NCBI RefSeq assembly: GCF_022605725.1
Contig: NC_065567.1
Coordinates: 35,691,127 to 35,755,126 of the forward strand
From: Anthonomus grandis grandis
Lineage: Eukaryota > Arthropoda > Insecta > Coleoptera > Curculionidae
DNA length: 64,000 nucleotides
Direction: 5' to 3'
The notes under the pieces were generated by a model, which was not told the origin of the DNA, ran no database searches, and saw only the letters and a list, made by a program, of their open reading frames with translations. Below, piece after piece: positions 1 to 11,869 of this stretch (position 1 is the stretch's first letter; each line of letters begins with the position of its first letter). The position numbers and the translations under genes were made by a program.

Positions 1-654
1 TCTTTTTCTTAGGTTAGAAACATCAAATGAAGCAAGAAAAGAGCTGTGAGGTATTGTCGTATTAGATAAATTACGAGTTAGTTCAGATGAGTTTTTTATA
101 GAGAATAGATTAGAAAACTTAGTTAATTGGGGCAAAATGGATGTTTCCAAGAAGTCAGTTTCGAAGCAGGTGATAGGAAACTACAGGTCTAACGGGACAA
201 TTATCCTTATAAATCTTGGGAAAGCAATTAATTAATGGAGTCCGATAATAATGGGTTATAACATCGAAATGTATAACTCTTAAAACAAGCTTGGCATTAT
301 TTTATTGGGAAAAGTTAAAAAAACTCTTTATAATTACTTTAAATATAATGGACTTAATAATCATCCAGTAAAAATACAGCTTTGGGTTTAGTGCATACAT
401 ACAAATAATGGATTAAATAACAAATACACATATATAAGTGTAGTCATTAGTATAAAATATGCTTCCAACATTTTTATAAACACATATAATAATGAGAATT
501 AATAAATAAAAATATAGCAATAAGTAAAAAGCTATAAAAGTACTTATAATTTGTTTTTCTGAATGCTATTAATAAATTAAGTGAAAAACAAATGGTAAAA
601 TATTTTAATATTTTCGGAACGTCTCCTGGTGATTTCTCTAAAATGTTGAGCATA
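1..654. other. AT-rich flank, no gene recognised
   Basis: I see no conserved coding region, RNA gene or clear repeat here. Reading frames are short and interrupted. The segment ends at the TTAA target site of the piggyBac-type element. Confidence 0.5.
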
Positions 655-667
655 TTAACCCTTTCGG

Positions 668-1021
668 CCCCAATGGGACAAATAAATCCCAACATACATT
701 TCATAACATCTGCTGGGCGCTATCTGTCCCGTTTTTAATGGAAATTGTCATTAGCGGGTATTTTAAGGTTTTAACAATTTTTCGACAGGCAGCGACACGC
801 TTTTTGGAGGTCATTCTGATTGGAAACGCCGAAAAGCGAGCACGTTGTTGGTTTTTGACACTGTTTTTTTTACAAATTTAATAGTTTTTGTGTGGTTTTT
901 GAAACACTCTGTTTAGGTAAGTTCAGCATATATAATAGCAAAGTATTTTGATGGTTTTTTTGTTTTGGTTTTTACATTTTGGGTGTAATATTTGGCTATG
1001 GGATATATGTGTCCCAGTGGG
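668..1021. repeat. left subterminal motif copies of piggyBac element
   Basis: A 24-bp motif at 668-691 (CCCCAATGGGACA, a spacer, then ATCCCA) recurs inverted at 999-1021 (TGGGATATATGTGTCCC then AGTGGG). Each copy is itself nearly palindromic around GGGAYAWATWTGTCCC. Matching copies sit near the right end, so these are likely transposase binding sites; that role is inference. Confidence 0.6.
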
Positions 1022-1063
1022 TTTTCTGATAGGGTGATTTATATCCTAATGGTATTTTACAGT

Positions 1064-2768
1064 ATGTCAAGAAAGAAGTTGACCAGGGCAGAGCTTCAAG
1101 ATCTTGCTGACAATTTAGAAGAGTTGTCATCCGGAGAAGAAGTGCAATCTCCATATGAGGACTCTTCCTCAGAAGAAGACCCATTCCATAATAGTGAAGA
1201 GTCCGACGAGTTGTATCAGCCCTCGGATACTTCGGACGAAGATAGTGGAGACATTGAAAGTGATGCAAACGAGAACCTAACCCAACCCAACGACGGCGTT
1301 ATTTCTGCTGAAAATTCAGATCAAGAGGTATATATAATACCTATGTCCCAAGACTTAGCATTCCAAATGAGAGTCAATGTATCATACATCCTCCAATTGC
1401 TGCAAATGCCTCCCCGCTGGACATATTCACTAAAATTTGTCCTCGAAGTTTATTTACTTTTATTGCTGAGTCTACAAACCAGCGAATCAAAATTTACAAA
1501 GAAAATAAAAAAAAGCAGGCGACTTTCACTGATGTAGGGGAGATTATGATTACTATTAGCTGCACATAGTTATGTGTTTCAATAAGGTGCCAAAACTTCG
1601 CCATTACTGGTCATCGCATCCATCTTTGAGAAACAAGGCCATCAAATCGGCCATATTCAAAAACAGGTGTTTGTTTTTACTATCCAAGCTTTATTTCAAT
1701 AACCCAGTCAAGCCAGAAGGGGCCAGTAAGATTTACTATGCACAAGAGCTTCTATCTTGCTTCAAATATACGTTTCAGAAATATCGATCCGACAGTACAA
1801 GTTAAAGTATTGACGAGAGCATGATGGGCTTCAAAGGAAGATCTTCACTAAAACAATATATGCCACAAAAACCTGTGAAAACAGGCATAAAATTATGGTC
1901 TAGATGTGATGCCAAAACAGGATATACATACGATGCAAATGTATATTGCGGCAAGGACGACGTTGAAAGGAGCGGAACTTTGGGCGAAACTGTTGTAAAA
2001 AAATTATGTGAAACTATACAAAATCCAAACGTAGTTCTGGCCTTTGATCGATTTTTTACATCAGTCCGATGGATTCCCTCCAATACCCAGCTGTATGAAC
2101 AGCCATTATTACAAGAAAAGACATGCCAAAAAATTTCATCGAAAAACGAAAAATGTCTAGGGGTGAATGCGAGTTTTTATCAAATCAAACAAACTCTATT
2201 GCGATTAAATGGCAAGATACAAAGCAGGTTATTCTTTTGAGTAACTGCCATACACCTGATATGACCTGTGTGAAGAGAAAAGACTGGGCAGAGAGTTGAC
2301 GTACCATGTCCCACTGCTATTGCATACTACAATGAAATCATGGGTGGTGTCGATCTGTCTGATCAGATGAGTGGTGTGTATGGCAGAAAATCATGCAAAT
2401 GGTGGAAAAAAGTATTTTATCGACTTTTGATGATTGCTGTTGTTAACAGCAGGGTAATATATAATGACTTACGTCGTACCCAAAAAAAGATACCCTTACT
2501 GGAATTTTTATTTGCCTTATCAGAGGACCTAATCGAAGAAGGACAATCGCAAACTTTAGTCAAAGTTCGAAGAAACAGTTGTGGAAGGCTATCAAAGAGA
2601 TCAAAAGTAATGAAAAATGTGGGTGATCACCTTCCAATAGAAACATCGAAACGGCGAAGAAGTGCTCGTTGCGCTCTTCAGAAAAAAGAACGTAGAACCA
2701 CTACTATTTGTGCAATGTGCGATGTAGGGTTGTGCAAGCATTGTTTTGCGCTTTATCATTCGTCCTAA
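1064..2768 (+). pseudogene. piggyBac transposase, frameshifted
   Basis: A cut-and-paste DDD transposase of the piggyBac (DDE_Tnp_1_7) family. The likely start is the ATG at 1064, opening an acidic Ser/Glu-rich N-terminus (MSRKKLTRAELQDLA) typical of the family. The frame is lost near 1350-1370; the next frame reads PLDIFTKIC and a TGHR-like region, then TAA at 1803 precedes the first catalytic segment SIDESMMGFKGRSSLKQY. The second Asp is in LAFDRFFTSV (about 2040) and the third in MGGVDLSDQM (about 2340-2370). The end is Cys/His-rich (TTTICAMCDVGLCKHC), like the C-terminal zinc finger of active members. All three catalytic Asp codons survive, but at least three frame breaks make it a pseudogene. 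A domesticated version is unlikely because of these breaks. Confidence 0.88.
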
Positions 2769-2847
2769 AATACTTACCTTTGCGGGTTGTCTTTTTGTGA
2801 ATAAATGAAAAAATAAAAATTTTGAAATACAAAAATTGTTTTTTTGG

Positions 2848-2902
2848 CCCCTAGGGATATTTATAACCCACCTAAAAATCCCGCTGGGATATATTTGTCC
2901 CA
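2848..2902. repeat. right subterminal motif copies of piggyBac element
   Basis: Two copies of the 23-bp motif lie at 2848-2870 (CCCCTAGGGATAT then TATAACCCA) and 2880-2902 (CCCGCTGGGATATATTTG then TCCCA). They mirror the copies inside the left end. Confidence 0.6.
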
Positions 2903-3037
2903 CAATTTTTTGCTTTCCCTGTATATATATTTTTTATTTTAACTAGTATATATTGTCAAATGATCTCTTAAAATACCATAACTTGCAAAAACATCCTTTA
3001 AAATCATTAAAATTAAAATTGCGTCCCAAAGGGTTAA

Positions 3038-5980
3038 CTGATTTGATAGCAATTTATGTTAAAATTTATTCAATGTGTGGTGGGTAAAGGCAAAATAATA
3101 TTTTTACACTACTAAATTGCGGCTATTATATCAGCTTTTCTCCATCATTTGCTAATCATTGGGGTGGAGCAAGCGTCGGGCACACCGCGCGACATCTCTG
3201 GAGTCACCGGAACATACTCTAGCTAGTATACAGGTTGGGGAGTTAAAGATTATGCATTATCCACAATAATGGCAATACCGCTTCCTTTCGTGGATTAGCG
3301 GTCGCCTCCGGTGGTCTGACAAGTATTTTCTGTTTTTATTTTTTACAGAATTACAATAATATCGGTGAAATAACAAAATAATAATATTTTGTTGTGTCTA
3401 CACGTGACTACACGCTGCACTGTTGAACTTCAAAGAGCTGTTATTTTTTCGTAACTTATTATAGCTGTCTATACTGCTTTTGAGAGTGTTCAAATTGTTA
3501 AATGCTTTTATTGCGGCAATTCGGCAGTACAATGTAGCGATTTGTTGTCAATTAAATTTAAAAATAGACCCAATCCTTGCAAAAAAAATTTTTAAATATG
3601 GTTTCGCATTTTGCACATCCTTTTATCTTCAAGTTTGTCATAAATGTTACACTAAAGTGCACGAACCTTTTATCTAAAGGGTCCAGGAACAAGAACTACT
3701 AGAAGAAATGGTTTACAGGGCCCGAGAAGTGGATTCAACATGATCAAGTAGAATTGATAGAGATGGACCTCTGGATAACTGTCAGTATTTGGAAAAAACA
3801 TTTTTTTCCTATTAGGATGTTTATTTCAATAGTTACATATATAAATATAATCTTTGTTTCTTTAAAGAGCCCAGTAGTTGAAAAATGTTTCCTTTTTAAG
3901 TATAGTTGTTTATTTTTGCGTTATAATTAGTTGGTTCAACTGATAAAATGTATACAGTACATCCTTAAAGTTATGTCTAAATCCATTTAAAATTCAGGGG
4001 TGTGTTCGAAAAAAAAACGGTCGGACCCGTCGATTTTTATTTCAAGTTGCGCATTTTTGTACGTGACGTTTGTATATACAGGGTTGCTCAAAAATAAATT
4101 ACGACCATCAATTTCATTTTTTCAAATGAAAGCACCTTTTTTTATTTCATCTTTGAATTTCGCGTAGAATTCTACGTATGTTTCATGAATCGCGGTTAAA
4201 ACCGATAGACTGCTTGGAATCGGTTATTTAGAGTTCAAGTCGGAATATTGGCGCGAGTTTCAAATAAAAATAAAAAGCAGGAAATAAATTTAGTGTTTTA
4301 ATTCACACCTAAACGAATACTAAAATATGAAATGCTACAATATCTATCTTCCTTGCAATTTTTATATTAATTTTGGTGTCAAAATCAAAAAGAACCAACA
4401 TTTTTACATAAAAACAATGCTCTTGTCGTATTTTTATATTTTTATAGAATAGAAAGCGAAATGGGATAGAAGCTCCCGTTTTTAAAAAAATAAATAAGTT
4501 ATTAAACTTTTAGGTCCATCCTTAGTAGATATATTAAAAGCTGACTACGTAAAAAATAATTGAAAATCTAGTTATTTTTACGATTCATAGGTTTCCGAAT
4601 CAATAGTTGGCGTATATGCATTTTGCGTATGGCTTGGGTAATATCAGTTCATTGGCCCCTCTCCATTTCCAAAGATTTCTTCTCGCATAGGCTAGATCAG
4701 AAGTGCCTGAACAGCTCGTTAGCAAGGCAAATTAGAATTTAGAAAATAATTTTTTTCAAATAAAATTCTGGAATTCTGAAAGCATAAGAACTATGTCAAG
4801 AGCCACACATCTCTCGCTCAATAATAAGTAATTTAACAAATTACTTATGATACTTATAAAATAAATAATATATAGGAAAAATGTTAATACAATAATGATT
4901 ACCAGCGAGCCCAAGATGTTTTTTTTGGCAACTCAAACCTAATTCCATTTATTTTTTAGAGGACAGTTGATAATAATCAAATAATTAGGACCAGACGTTC
5001 CAAAAATAATATAACATCTAACAAAAAAAGCAATATGTTCTGTACTTTTTCAAATTAATGTATATAATTTGTTATTTCTAGCAAATGACTTTAATTAATT
5101 AAAAATTGGCTAAAAAAATCATATTTTAAGGATATTTTTGTTTTAAAATTTAATTATTGTATATGAACTTTTACATGAGAAAAATATTTGAAATTTAGAT
5201 ATGCTTGTGAAGTAATTTTAACATTTTGGAGCCAATTTAACTTTTAAAGTATCACATATTTAATAACGTTTTAGGGATAAGTTTTTATGGGTTTAATCGG
5301 ATAATGTACTTTTAATGCAGTTGGAAAATTTCCTGACCGCACGTTGGAAAAATCATTTTAAATACTTTAATCTTTCCCTTATTTTGGATTTTGCGACATG
5401 ACATTTAAGGATAACATATTATTTAAATATTGAGTGTAATTAGAAATTTTTATTGAAAAAATAAATTGTAAAAAGATGTTTTATATAAAAAAAAAAATTA
5501 ATTTGAATTATTTTGAAATTCGTTGAATCGGCTAATCCAAATTTAAAATTTAGAATATTAAAGGAATATTTTACTTCAGATTTGACATACACCTATCAAA
5601 TGCCATTTGAAAATTTCAAACCAAAAAAATAAATATTGCTCCAAATGATGATTGGGTTGGAATGTTAAAATCTAAAAAATGCAAATTTTGATATTTTCAA
5701 AAAAAAAATTGTATGTTCACGAGTGTACCCGAGGACGACCAAATCATTGCCATGTTTTATGATTTAGTAGATGGTTCCCATAAAATCATATTTTTCATAA
5801 AAAAGCAATTGAATATCACTTCCATTTTTATCGGAATCAGAATTTTTATTACGCCATTGGATAGAGCGCAACATTCCCTTTTCAATGAAACATCATGAGT
5901 AAGTATCGTAAGTTGATAAACGATTGAAAATTTTATTAAATTATTAAAAAAAAATTAAAATCGACCAATTAGCACTACAG
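3038..5980. other. AT-rich non-coding stretch with one dispersed repeat
   Basis: No gene is recognised. It contains the dispersed TE-end segment at 4013-4090 and a short perfect hairpin at 4824-4848 (ATAAGTAATTT, loop AAC, AAATTACTTAT). A GC-richer patch at 3160-3320 has no match I can name. Confidence 0.45.
4013..4090 (+). repeat. dispersed TE-end segment, copy 1
   Basis: The stretch containing CGGACCCGTCGATTTTTA, then CAAGTTGCGCATT, then TATACAGGGTTG recurs at 7378-7445 with the same order and spacing. The TATACAGGG core resembles the terminus of several mariner-like elements elsewhere in the window. Confidence 0.6.
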
Positions 5981-6245
5981 CTCAAAGGTCCATTTTTTCC
6001 AAAAAATTATTAAAAATTCGTCCAGGGAATTGAGTTCATTGCAACCTTAAATTTAATCCACATTAATAGAAACGTAACTGAGTGAGAGATCCGACTCAAA
6101 GGACCATATTTTCCAGAAAATTATTAAAAATTCGTCCAGGCAATTGAGTTCATTGCAACCTTAAATTTAATCCACATTAATAGAAACGTAACTGAGTGAG
6201 ACATCCCTCTCATATTTTCCAGAAAATTATTTAAAATTCATCGAG
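5981..6245. repeat. 114-bp tandem duplication, about 2.3 copies
   Basis: Copy 1 starts at 5981 and copy 2 at 6095; both begin CTCAAAGG and carry TTCGTCCAGG, GCAACCTTAAATTTAATCC and AACGTAACTGAGTGAGA in the same order. Only a few bases differ, so the duplication looks recent. A third, partial and more diverged copy starts near 6209. Confidence 0.9.
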
Positions 6246-7310
6246 GCAATTGAATTAATTCTTAGTATCCGGTATCCAAATAAATGGAAATATGTATGTA
6301 GCACCTAAAGGTGGTTATTTTAATCCTGCCTTATCTTGAAGAATTCAGGTAGATGACTTACAAATTTATGATATTTTTTGTTTCAGTCTGACAGCCTTTT
6401 TTCAATGTCTTCTAACAAATGATAAAAGAAGAAAACTATGTACTGACTGGCATTAAACATTTTGACATGATATTAAAAATATCGACTTCGATCTATTTCC
6501 AGAAGTGATCTTCAATTATTTCTTCTGATATTTTAGACAACCTTATTAATGATCCACGTTTCAAAATTGTGACGTAAAATACAAATGAATAGCTAATGAT
6601 TTTTTCGTTTATCACACGGTATACATACGAAACAAGGGACAATTAGGACAATTTAGGGACTTTTCACTGCCAAAGATGTATTTAAAAAAGAAGCAAATAA
6701 CTGAATTATGTGAACTTAAAAAAGATAGAAAACTATGTAGCTACTTACGAGAACCATAAAAGGGTTCTTTAATATTTTATTGTTTGCTTGATTAAAGACC
6801 CTAAAATAGTTTGATAATAAGATAACAACGTCAAAATAAATAAAGATTAAATAATTATTAAGTGTTAAATTATGTAATGATAATCGCGTATTAGCAAAAG
6901 AACATTAAAAATGTATTTTTCTGCTTACGATTGTGATATAATAACAAGTATTATTTCGGAGAACATTTAAAATAAAGAAATGTTTTTTGAAATAAGAAAT
7001 TCGGTTTAGTCCAACCCTGGACAATTTTAACTTACCCCTTTTCCTGTAAGAAATGAAATTTTTGATTTAAATGTTTGTAAATCTAATTTATATATTATGA
7101 TATTTATAAAAAAATATTTTATCTTTCTTATAAAAAAATATTTAAGTCTCTTATGTTTACATATATTATTAAAACAAAAGCAATATGCAAGTACGCATAT
7201 AGTTTAGGTGAAGTTACTTGGACAAGCATAAAAACTAAAAACGTTTAGCACGCGGCGTTTTCTTTATGAGGCATTGGCGTGCATATAATTTTTCTTTCTC
7301 TGGTTTAGAA
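6246..7310. other. AT-rich stretch, nothing recognised
   Basis: No conserved reading frame, RNA gene or repeat was seen here. Confidence 0.4.
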
Positions 7311-7312
7311 TA

Positions 7313-7748
7313 CAGTGACCGCCTAAAGTTCCGCATAAATTCGATAAAAATTAGAGACATGATTTTTTGAGAAAACGCTCGGACCCGTCGATTTTTGTTT
7401 TAAGTTGCGCATTACTTCACATAAGTTTTTGTATACAGGGTGGAACAAAAAAAGAGATATGACGTCATCGGTAATTTTTTTAAATGGAATGCTAAATTTT
7501 TATTGCATTTATGAAATATAGGCGAAATTCCAAGCAAGTTTCGTATAACACACCTTATCTCAAAAATCAAATGTTTCCAAAAGATTTACATTTAAATAAC
7601 AAGAAAACAAATAAGTACGTCTATTTACAAATTAAGATAAAATGGAGGATAAAATGTTATAAACTGTGAAAACTCTTATTAAAGTATCAAGTGTCAAATC
7701 ATGTCTCCAATTTTTATCGAATTTATGCGGAACTTTAGCCGGTCACTA
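7313..7748. mobile_element. 436-bp MITE with about 55-bp terminal inverted repeats
   Basis: The left end (7313-7366) reads CAGTGACCGCCTAAAG, CCGCATAAATTCGATAAAAA and AGACATGATTT. The right end (7694-7748) is its reverse complement with only a few differences. TA dinucleotides at 7311-7312 and 7749-7750 flank it, as expected for a Tc1/mariner-type insertion. There is no transposase inside, so it is non-autonomous. The dispersed TE-end segment (7378-7445) lies internally. Confidence 0.85.
7378..7445 (+). repeat. dispersed TE-end segment, copy 2
   Basis: Shares CGGACCCGTCGATTTTT, AAGTTGCGCATT and GTATACAGGG with the segment at 4013-4090, here nested inside the 436-bp MITE. Confidence 0.6.
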
Positions 7749-7750
7749 TA

Positions 7751-8788
7751 TATGTATATAGTAAATATGTTATTTTATAACCAACAAAAACATTTATCAA
7801 GTCACGCAAAAGTCATGGTTAGATTTAACGACAAATATTTTTTACATAGTTTTTCTTTAAATTACTACAAAAATTGTCAAAAAAATAAAATACCTAATAA
7901 AATATTCATTAATTTTAATGTCAATGCTATTTAACCTTGAATTTTTATCTTAAAAAACAGTACTGTAATTTTTTTTATCAAGCGGTTATATTAATCTATT
8001 AACAACGTATATTGTATTTAAAAATTGTAATTCAGGTTTAAAATATATTCAGGTCGAAAATGACACATGTTAAGAAATTGATACTCTCTTAAAATTTAAT
8101 CGGTAAAACGGTCATAAACTAACACATTATAAAATGCCTAAAAATATTTACCACAACTATTCGATTTATTATCACTAGTATCAAAAGGCCGCCAAAGTGA
8201 CATTTTTATTGTTCAAAAGTTCAGACGAAAGTAAATAAAACAAAAGATCAACTGTATAGAGCAAATAGTATAACAACAAGAACTGCAGTATAATATAAAC
8301 GCGAAACCGATTTTAGGATGAGCCAAGTCTGCACCATGTTAATTAAAACACACTGACAAAATTCAAAATTGTTATATTGTATACAGGCCTAAATTTTATG
8401 GCACGCATCTTAAGAAATGGTTGATTCTTCGAAACTGTATTTCCACGTACAAAAGGGGTGGTCCAATAGCGCCCCAACAAGAAATATAAATTTAAATACT
8501 TTTTATACAAATTTTGAATTGGCACATTTTTAGGCTCAAAAATGAACAACTTTGCCGTAAATTTAACCATCTTCTTATCTCTTATATTTACCGAGATCCC
8601 AATAGAGAACTAGGAATTTGTAACACGCCGTATAATTGCACGGTCCGTCAGAGGAATAGGATGTTTTTGAAATAATCATAAAATCATTATTTTTTGCTTT
8701 AGGAAAAATGTACATACATATACAACATACATTTGACATACACAAAGACATAGCATTTGATAATGGATTGATTTTCTAGGATGGATTT
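7751..8788. other. non-coding, possible TE end near 8637
   Basis: No gene is recognised. On the minus strand from 8637 the sequence reads TATACGGCGTGTTACAAATT, which resembles the TATACAGGGTG terminus found on other elements here, but a matching far end was not found. Confidence 0.3.
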
Positions 8789-9270
8789 TCAGTTGTGGAA
8801 AAGAATATCAGGCATATGGTGATCGTTTCCATCAACGCAGTTTTGAAGGCGTTCGCGGAAATTAGCCTCGACTTTTTGTAGCAAATCTCTATTGATTTCA
8901 CTATTTTCCTGGCAGATTACATCTTTCAATTCATCTAATTTACGACGATTATTTTCATAAACTTGAGGTACCGAGGCCATAAAACGTTACCGAATCTTGA
9001 AATTAAATGGTTGGCAAACAAAAGAGGAAAAACAGCCATGGATGCCCTGGCGGTGGGTGCTGTGGCTCCATCTTACTGAAACCACAAACGTTCACGGTCA
9101 ATACCTGTTTTTAACTCGGGGATAAAAGAGGTGTTTACCATATTAACGTAACGTTTAGACGTTACTGAAATGGTAACCCCATTTTCTTCAAAAGAATAGA
9201 AACTTATCAAGCCAAATTTGAATTCAATTGAAATGCTTTGAGTCAATGCACCGAATGTAATCTGACGCAC
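8789..9270 (-). pseudogene. mariner-like (IS630/Tc1/mariner) transposase fragment
   Basis: The C-terminal half of a DDE transposase of the IS630/Tc1/mariner superfamily. On the minus strand 9270-9076 reads FGLISFYSFEENGVTISV and RERLWFQ; then an in-frame TAA (9073-9075) replaces the usual second Gln of the WFQQDGA motif, followed by DGATAPTARASM with the second catalytic Asp. RFGNVLWPR follows, after which about 40 codons including the region of the third acidic residue are missing. A different frame (8980-8789) carries the family's C-terminal helices ending MPDILFHN. The nonsense codon, deletion and frame change make it inactive. The N-terminal half is absent. Confidence 0.75.
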
Positions 9271-9325
9271 GGGAGGGGTGTGTTCTCTAATGGCAAACCT
9301 GTCCTAAGAACGTTCGCTCTTTGTG

Positions 9326-9345
9326 CCGCACCCTGTATAATATCT
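9326..9345 (-). repeat. likely terminal repeat of the mariner-like relic
   Basis: Read on the minus strand this is TATACAGGGTGCGGCACAAA, upstream of the transposase fragment and carrying the TATACAGGGTG terminus seen elsewhere in the window. No matching far end was identified. Confidence 0.45.
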
Positions 9346-9464
9346 AGTAAAAAATGACGTTTATAAATAATAGAACGCAATACAAGTTAATATTTTACTT
9401 ATATTCGTTTATTTGAAGAAAACTGTAAAATAAAAATAATGAAACGTATAAAATAATTGCGTTT

Positions 9465-9672
9465 TCCATTTTTGAGCGCGCGACTCTGTTTCATATTCTC
9501 GGCCCGTCCACAATTCAATCCCAGCAGCATCGAGATAATCTCGTATCTTAGTCTGATTCACGTTATCCGCGCCAAACTTGCCTATCTTTATCTGACAAAT
9601 ATTGATTGTTGAACGGGCCAGGGTGCCGTGGAAAGACTCGAATCGACCGTAAATATATACGGGGATCGATCA
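9465..9672 (-). other. unidentified ORF-like fragment
   Basis: One minus-strand frame is open for about 70 codons without an initiating Met and includes YGRFESFHGTLARSTINIC and DYLDAAGIELWTGREYETES. Composition is more protein-like than its surroundings, but I recognise no family. It could be a fragment of a mobile-element ORF. Confidence 0.25.
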
Positions 9673-10229
9673 CTAAATATCGTAATATGTTTTGCCGTTT
9701 ATTTTAACGCGTATATGTAGTATGTTGATTGTATTTTGTACATACTCAATTTTGGAGCTTGACCAAGTAACTTCACGTAAACTATACCCAGAAACTTATA
9801 TTATAGTCTACTTAAGTCATTTATAGCAATTTTTATTAATCTGTTTTATGGCTAATTTCTTATTAGGGCTTTTTTGCGCATTTATTGCGCCTTATATTTG
9901 ATATCCAGGAATGCATTTTTAGCCTTATTAACAGCCCCATTTTCCAAATTCAATGTCGTTTTTCAGATTTTATCTGTATCTTTTTTTGAACCTACTATGA
10001 AGAATGATTAATACATTTTTATTTTTTAATAAATATGACAAGGTGGAAAAACAGAAACAGGAAAATCGGACTGCCATAAGTTTCCATGAATATGGCACTT
10101 TTATGAATAGGTGTCAATGTCTCAAATCTTCGAATCACTGAACTTCTATCATTAAGTTCAAAAATCTCATTAGGCCACAGCAACATAACTTTTCCAACAG
10201 TTTATCTGTAACCTTAATTTATATGAGAG

Positions 10230-10830
10230 ATCTTTGGACCTCTCAGATACGATGGTGAATGGTAATGTATTTACGCTGACTTTTCCAAGGCGTTCGACAG
10301 ACGTAGTCATAATTTGTTAACAGAAAATTAATATGCTCATGGTGAGCCCCTAGTATTCTGGCTTCATTCTTACAAAGGATATTTTCATCGGTTATTGATA
10401 TCACCTCTATGCTGACCCAGTGTGATTATCTTGTAACTCGTTTTTTCGTTTTTTTTTATCAATGATATGACGTTGTTTTCACGCATGTATGTGTACCACT
10501 GTGTATTCTGTATGCTGCTGATTTTAGGAGGCAGGTTTAGGTTCGGTTCTGCTGATGGTGTGATCTCAGTAGAACGTTTCTAAATTAAATTAAAGCTTTC
10601 TAGGTTAAGTATTTCAAGTACTACCAGGTTAAGTAATAAGTACTTCATAGGACAAGAAAGGATAAGTGCTGCTGATGAAATTTGATTTTTTAATCTAGGA
10701 GTAATTTTCGACCATAACTCTATTTCATTGATCATGTTCAGAATTGCTGTAATAAAATGTTGGGCTTCAATAACGAAATCAGAAATTCGCTCTTTTTTTT
10801 GTCAAGACTTTTATTGACTCTCTACCTTTA
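10230..10830 (+). pseudogene. jockey-like non-LTR reverse transcriptase relic
   Basis: Fragments of a non-LTR RT on the + strand. Near 10270-10310 a frame reads DFSKAFDR (RT motif A region), then FINDM near 10455 (after the usual LFLLF-INDL position), and DLGVIFDH near 10690, the conserved DLGV motif after the RT palm. Frames shift repeatedly and the catalytic FADD box was not located. The order of motifs is correct for the jockey/CR1-type group. No endonuclease segment was found upstream. Confidence 0.6.
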
Positions 10831-10989
10831 GTTGTTTCCAAGATAAGCAACAAAACTGATCACAAAGTAAAAAATCGTGATCTTTGTTAAAAGTAAAAAG
10901 TGCTTGTGATAAAAGTGGAAGTCCTTATAAGTTTCCACGTGGTTAAATTTTTTTGCCTCTGGAGACTGATAATTTGACGTCAGTGATAA

Positions 10990-11190
10990 CACTGACGGTC
11001 AATACAAACAAGTACATAAAATCTAAAAAAAATATTCAAAACTATCAGGATTTACAATAACTTAACCTAAATTGGGGCTCGAATGGAGCCCTCAAACAAG
11101 AATAACTACCGAAAATTATGAAAAAAATTATTAAGCTAAACCTAAGTAAAAATAAACTTAACCCTAAATAAACTTAACTAACTAACCTAA
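10990..11190 (-). mobile_element. diverged LTR-family-1 remnant
   Basis: Shares ordered blocks with the LTR at 24517-24922: ACACTGACGGTCAA, AGGATTTACAATAA, CCTAAATTGGGGCT, GGAGCCCTC and ACCCTAAATAAAC. It is more diverged than the other two copies, and the TATA and polyadenylation end is not clear. Confidence 0.55.
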
Positions 11191-11301
11191 ACTACAAAAC
11201 AAGTGCAAAGCAGGACAAAATCTATGAGGATAATAATTATTAAGGATAATAAAATAACGTATTTACATTTTATCTTTGTTAGAACTCTAAACAGCAGCAC
11301 T

Positions 11302-11690
11302 TGTGTATGGGTCTCTTTACTATAATGTAGCATTTGTACTAGGTTTAGGTGTAAATTACAATACAAAAATTGTCAACTGATTTATTACATACGTATACAC
11401 TTAATGCAATCACTGAAGACTACTAGAAACATTTATTTACACTGTATTTATTTTCTACTATTTATTTCCATTTAAAAGTCTTTGCGCCAATTTCAAGACT
11501 CGAACTGGTCCCCTAGCGGCGAGGGCATAGATCCTTATTCCGGAATCTTCTCCAACTTACTACGTGTGTCCCGAGATGTCGCGAGGTTTGTCTGCCGCTT
11601 ACTTCATCCTTGTCGTACCTTAGTGTTAGCTTCTATAATCGCAGAATATGCGGAATCTGCCTATGTAGTGACGTGAAGATCTCTTGTATT
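11302..11690 (-). mobile_element. solo LTR, gypsy-type family 2
   Basis: On the minus strand it shares with the LTR at 62771-63250 the ordered blocks ATTGGCGC, AAATAAATAGTAG, TTTCTAGTAGT, TAATAAATCAG (polyadenylation signal) and AATTTTTGT. The presumed 3' end is at 11302 (minus-strand CATACACA). The upper boundary near 11690 is uncertain. No internal coding region joins it, so it is probably solo or truncated. Confidence 0.5.
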
Positions 11691-11869
11691 TTGTTAATTT
11701 CATTGGAAATTAAGGAACGAATAACTATCAGTGGCGACTTGTGGTTTTTTTTTCCAATTTTGCTCTAAAATTCCCGAAAACATAGAAATTACTGCTTTTG
11801 TTAAACTCGGCTCTTGACTAGGTATTTAGCTGACGCTGCTATTTATTCGATTTTTGTATGTCTTCAGCA

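Larger units (their letters stand above)
659..3033 (+). mobile_element. piggyBac-type DNA transposon, decayed
   Basis: The element is bounded on both sides by TTAA (655-658 and 3034-3037), the obligate target duplication of the piggyBac superfamily. Its ends begin CCCTTTCGG on the left and, read inward from the right, CCCTTTGGG, so they form short imperfect inverted repeats starting with CCC. It is about 2.4 kb long, normal for an autonomous member. A broken transposase gene fills the middle. Several copies of a 23-24 bp motif lie just inside both ends. The TTAA sites and inverted ends are read directly; autonomous ancestry is inferred from the transposase. Confidence 0.88.

Noticed and set aside
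1821..2240. A possible intact domesticated piggyBac gene
   Set aside because: A stop at 1803, loss of frame near 1350 and again before 2340, and intact TE ends with TTAA repeats point to an ordinary decayed transposon.
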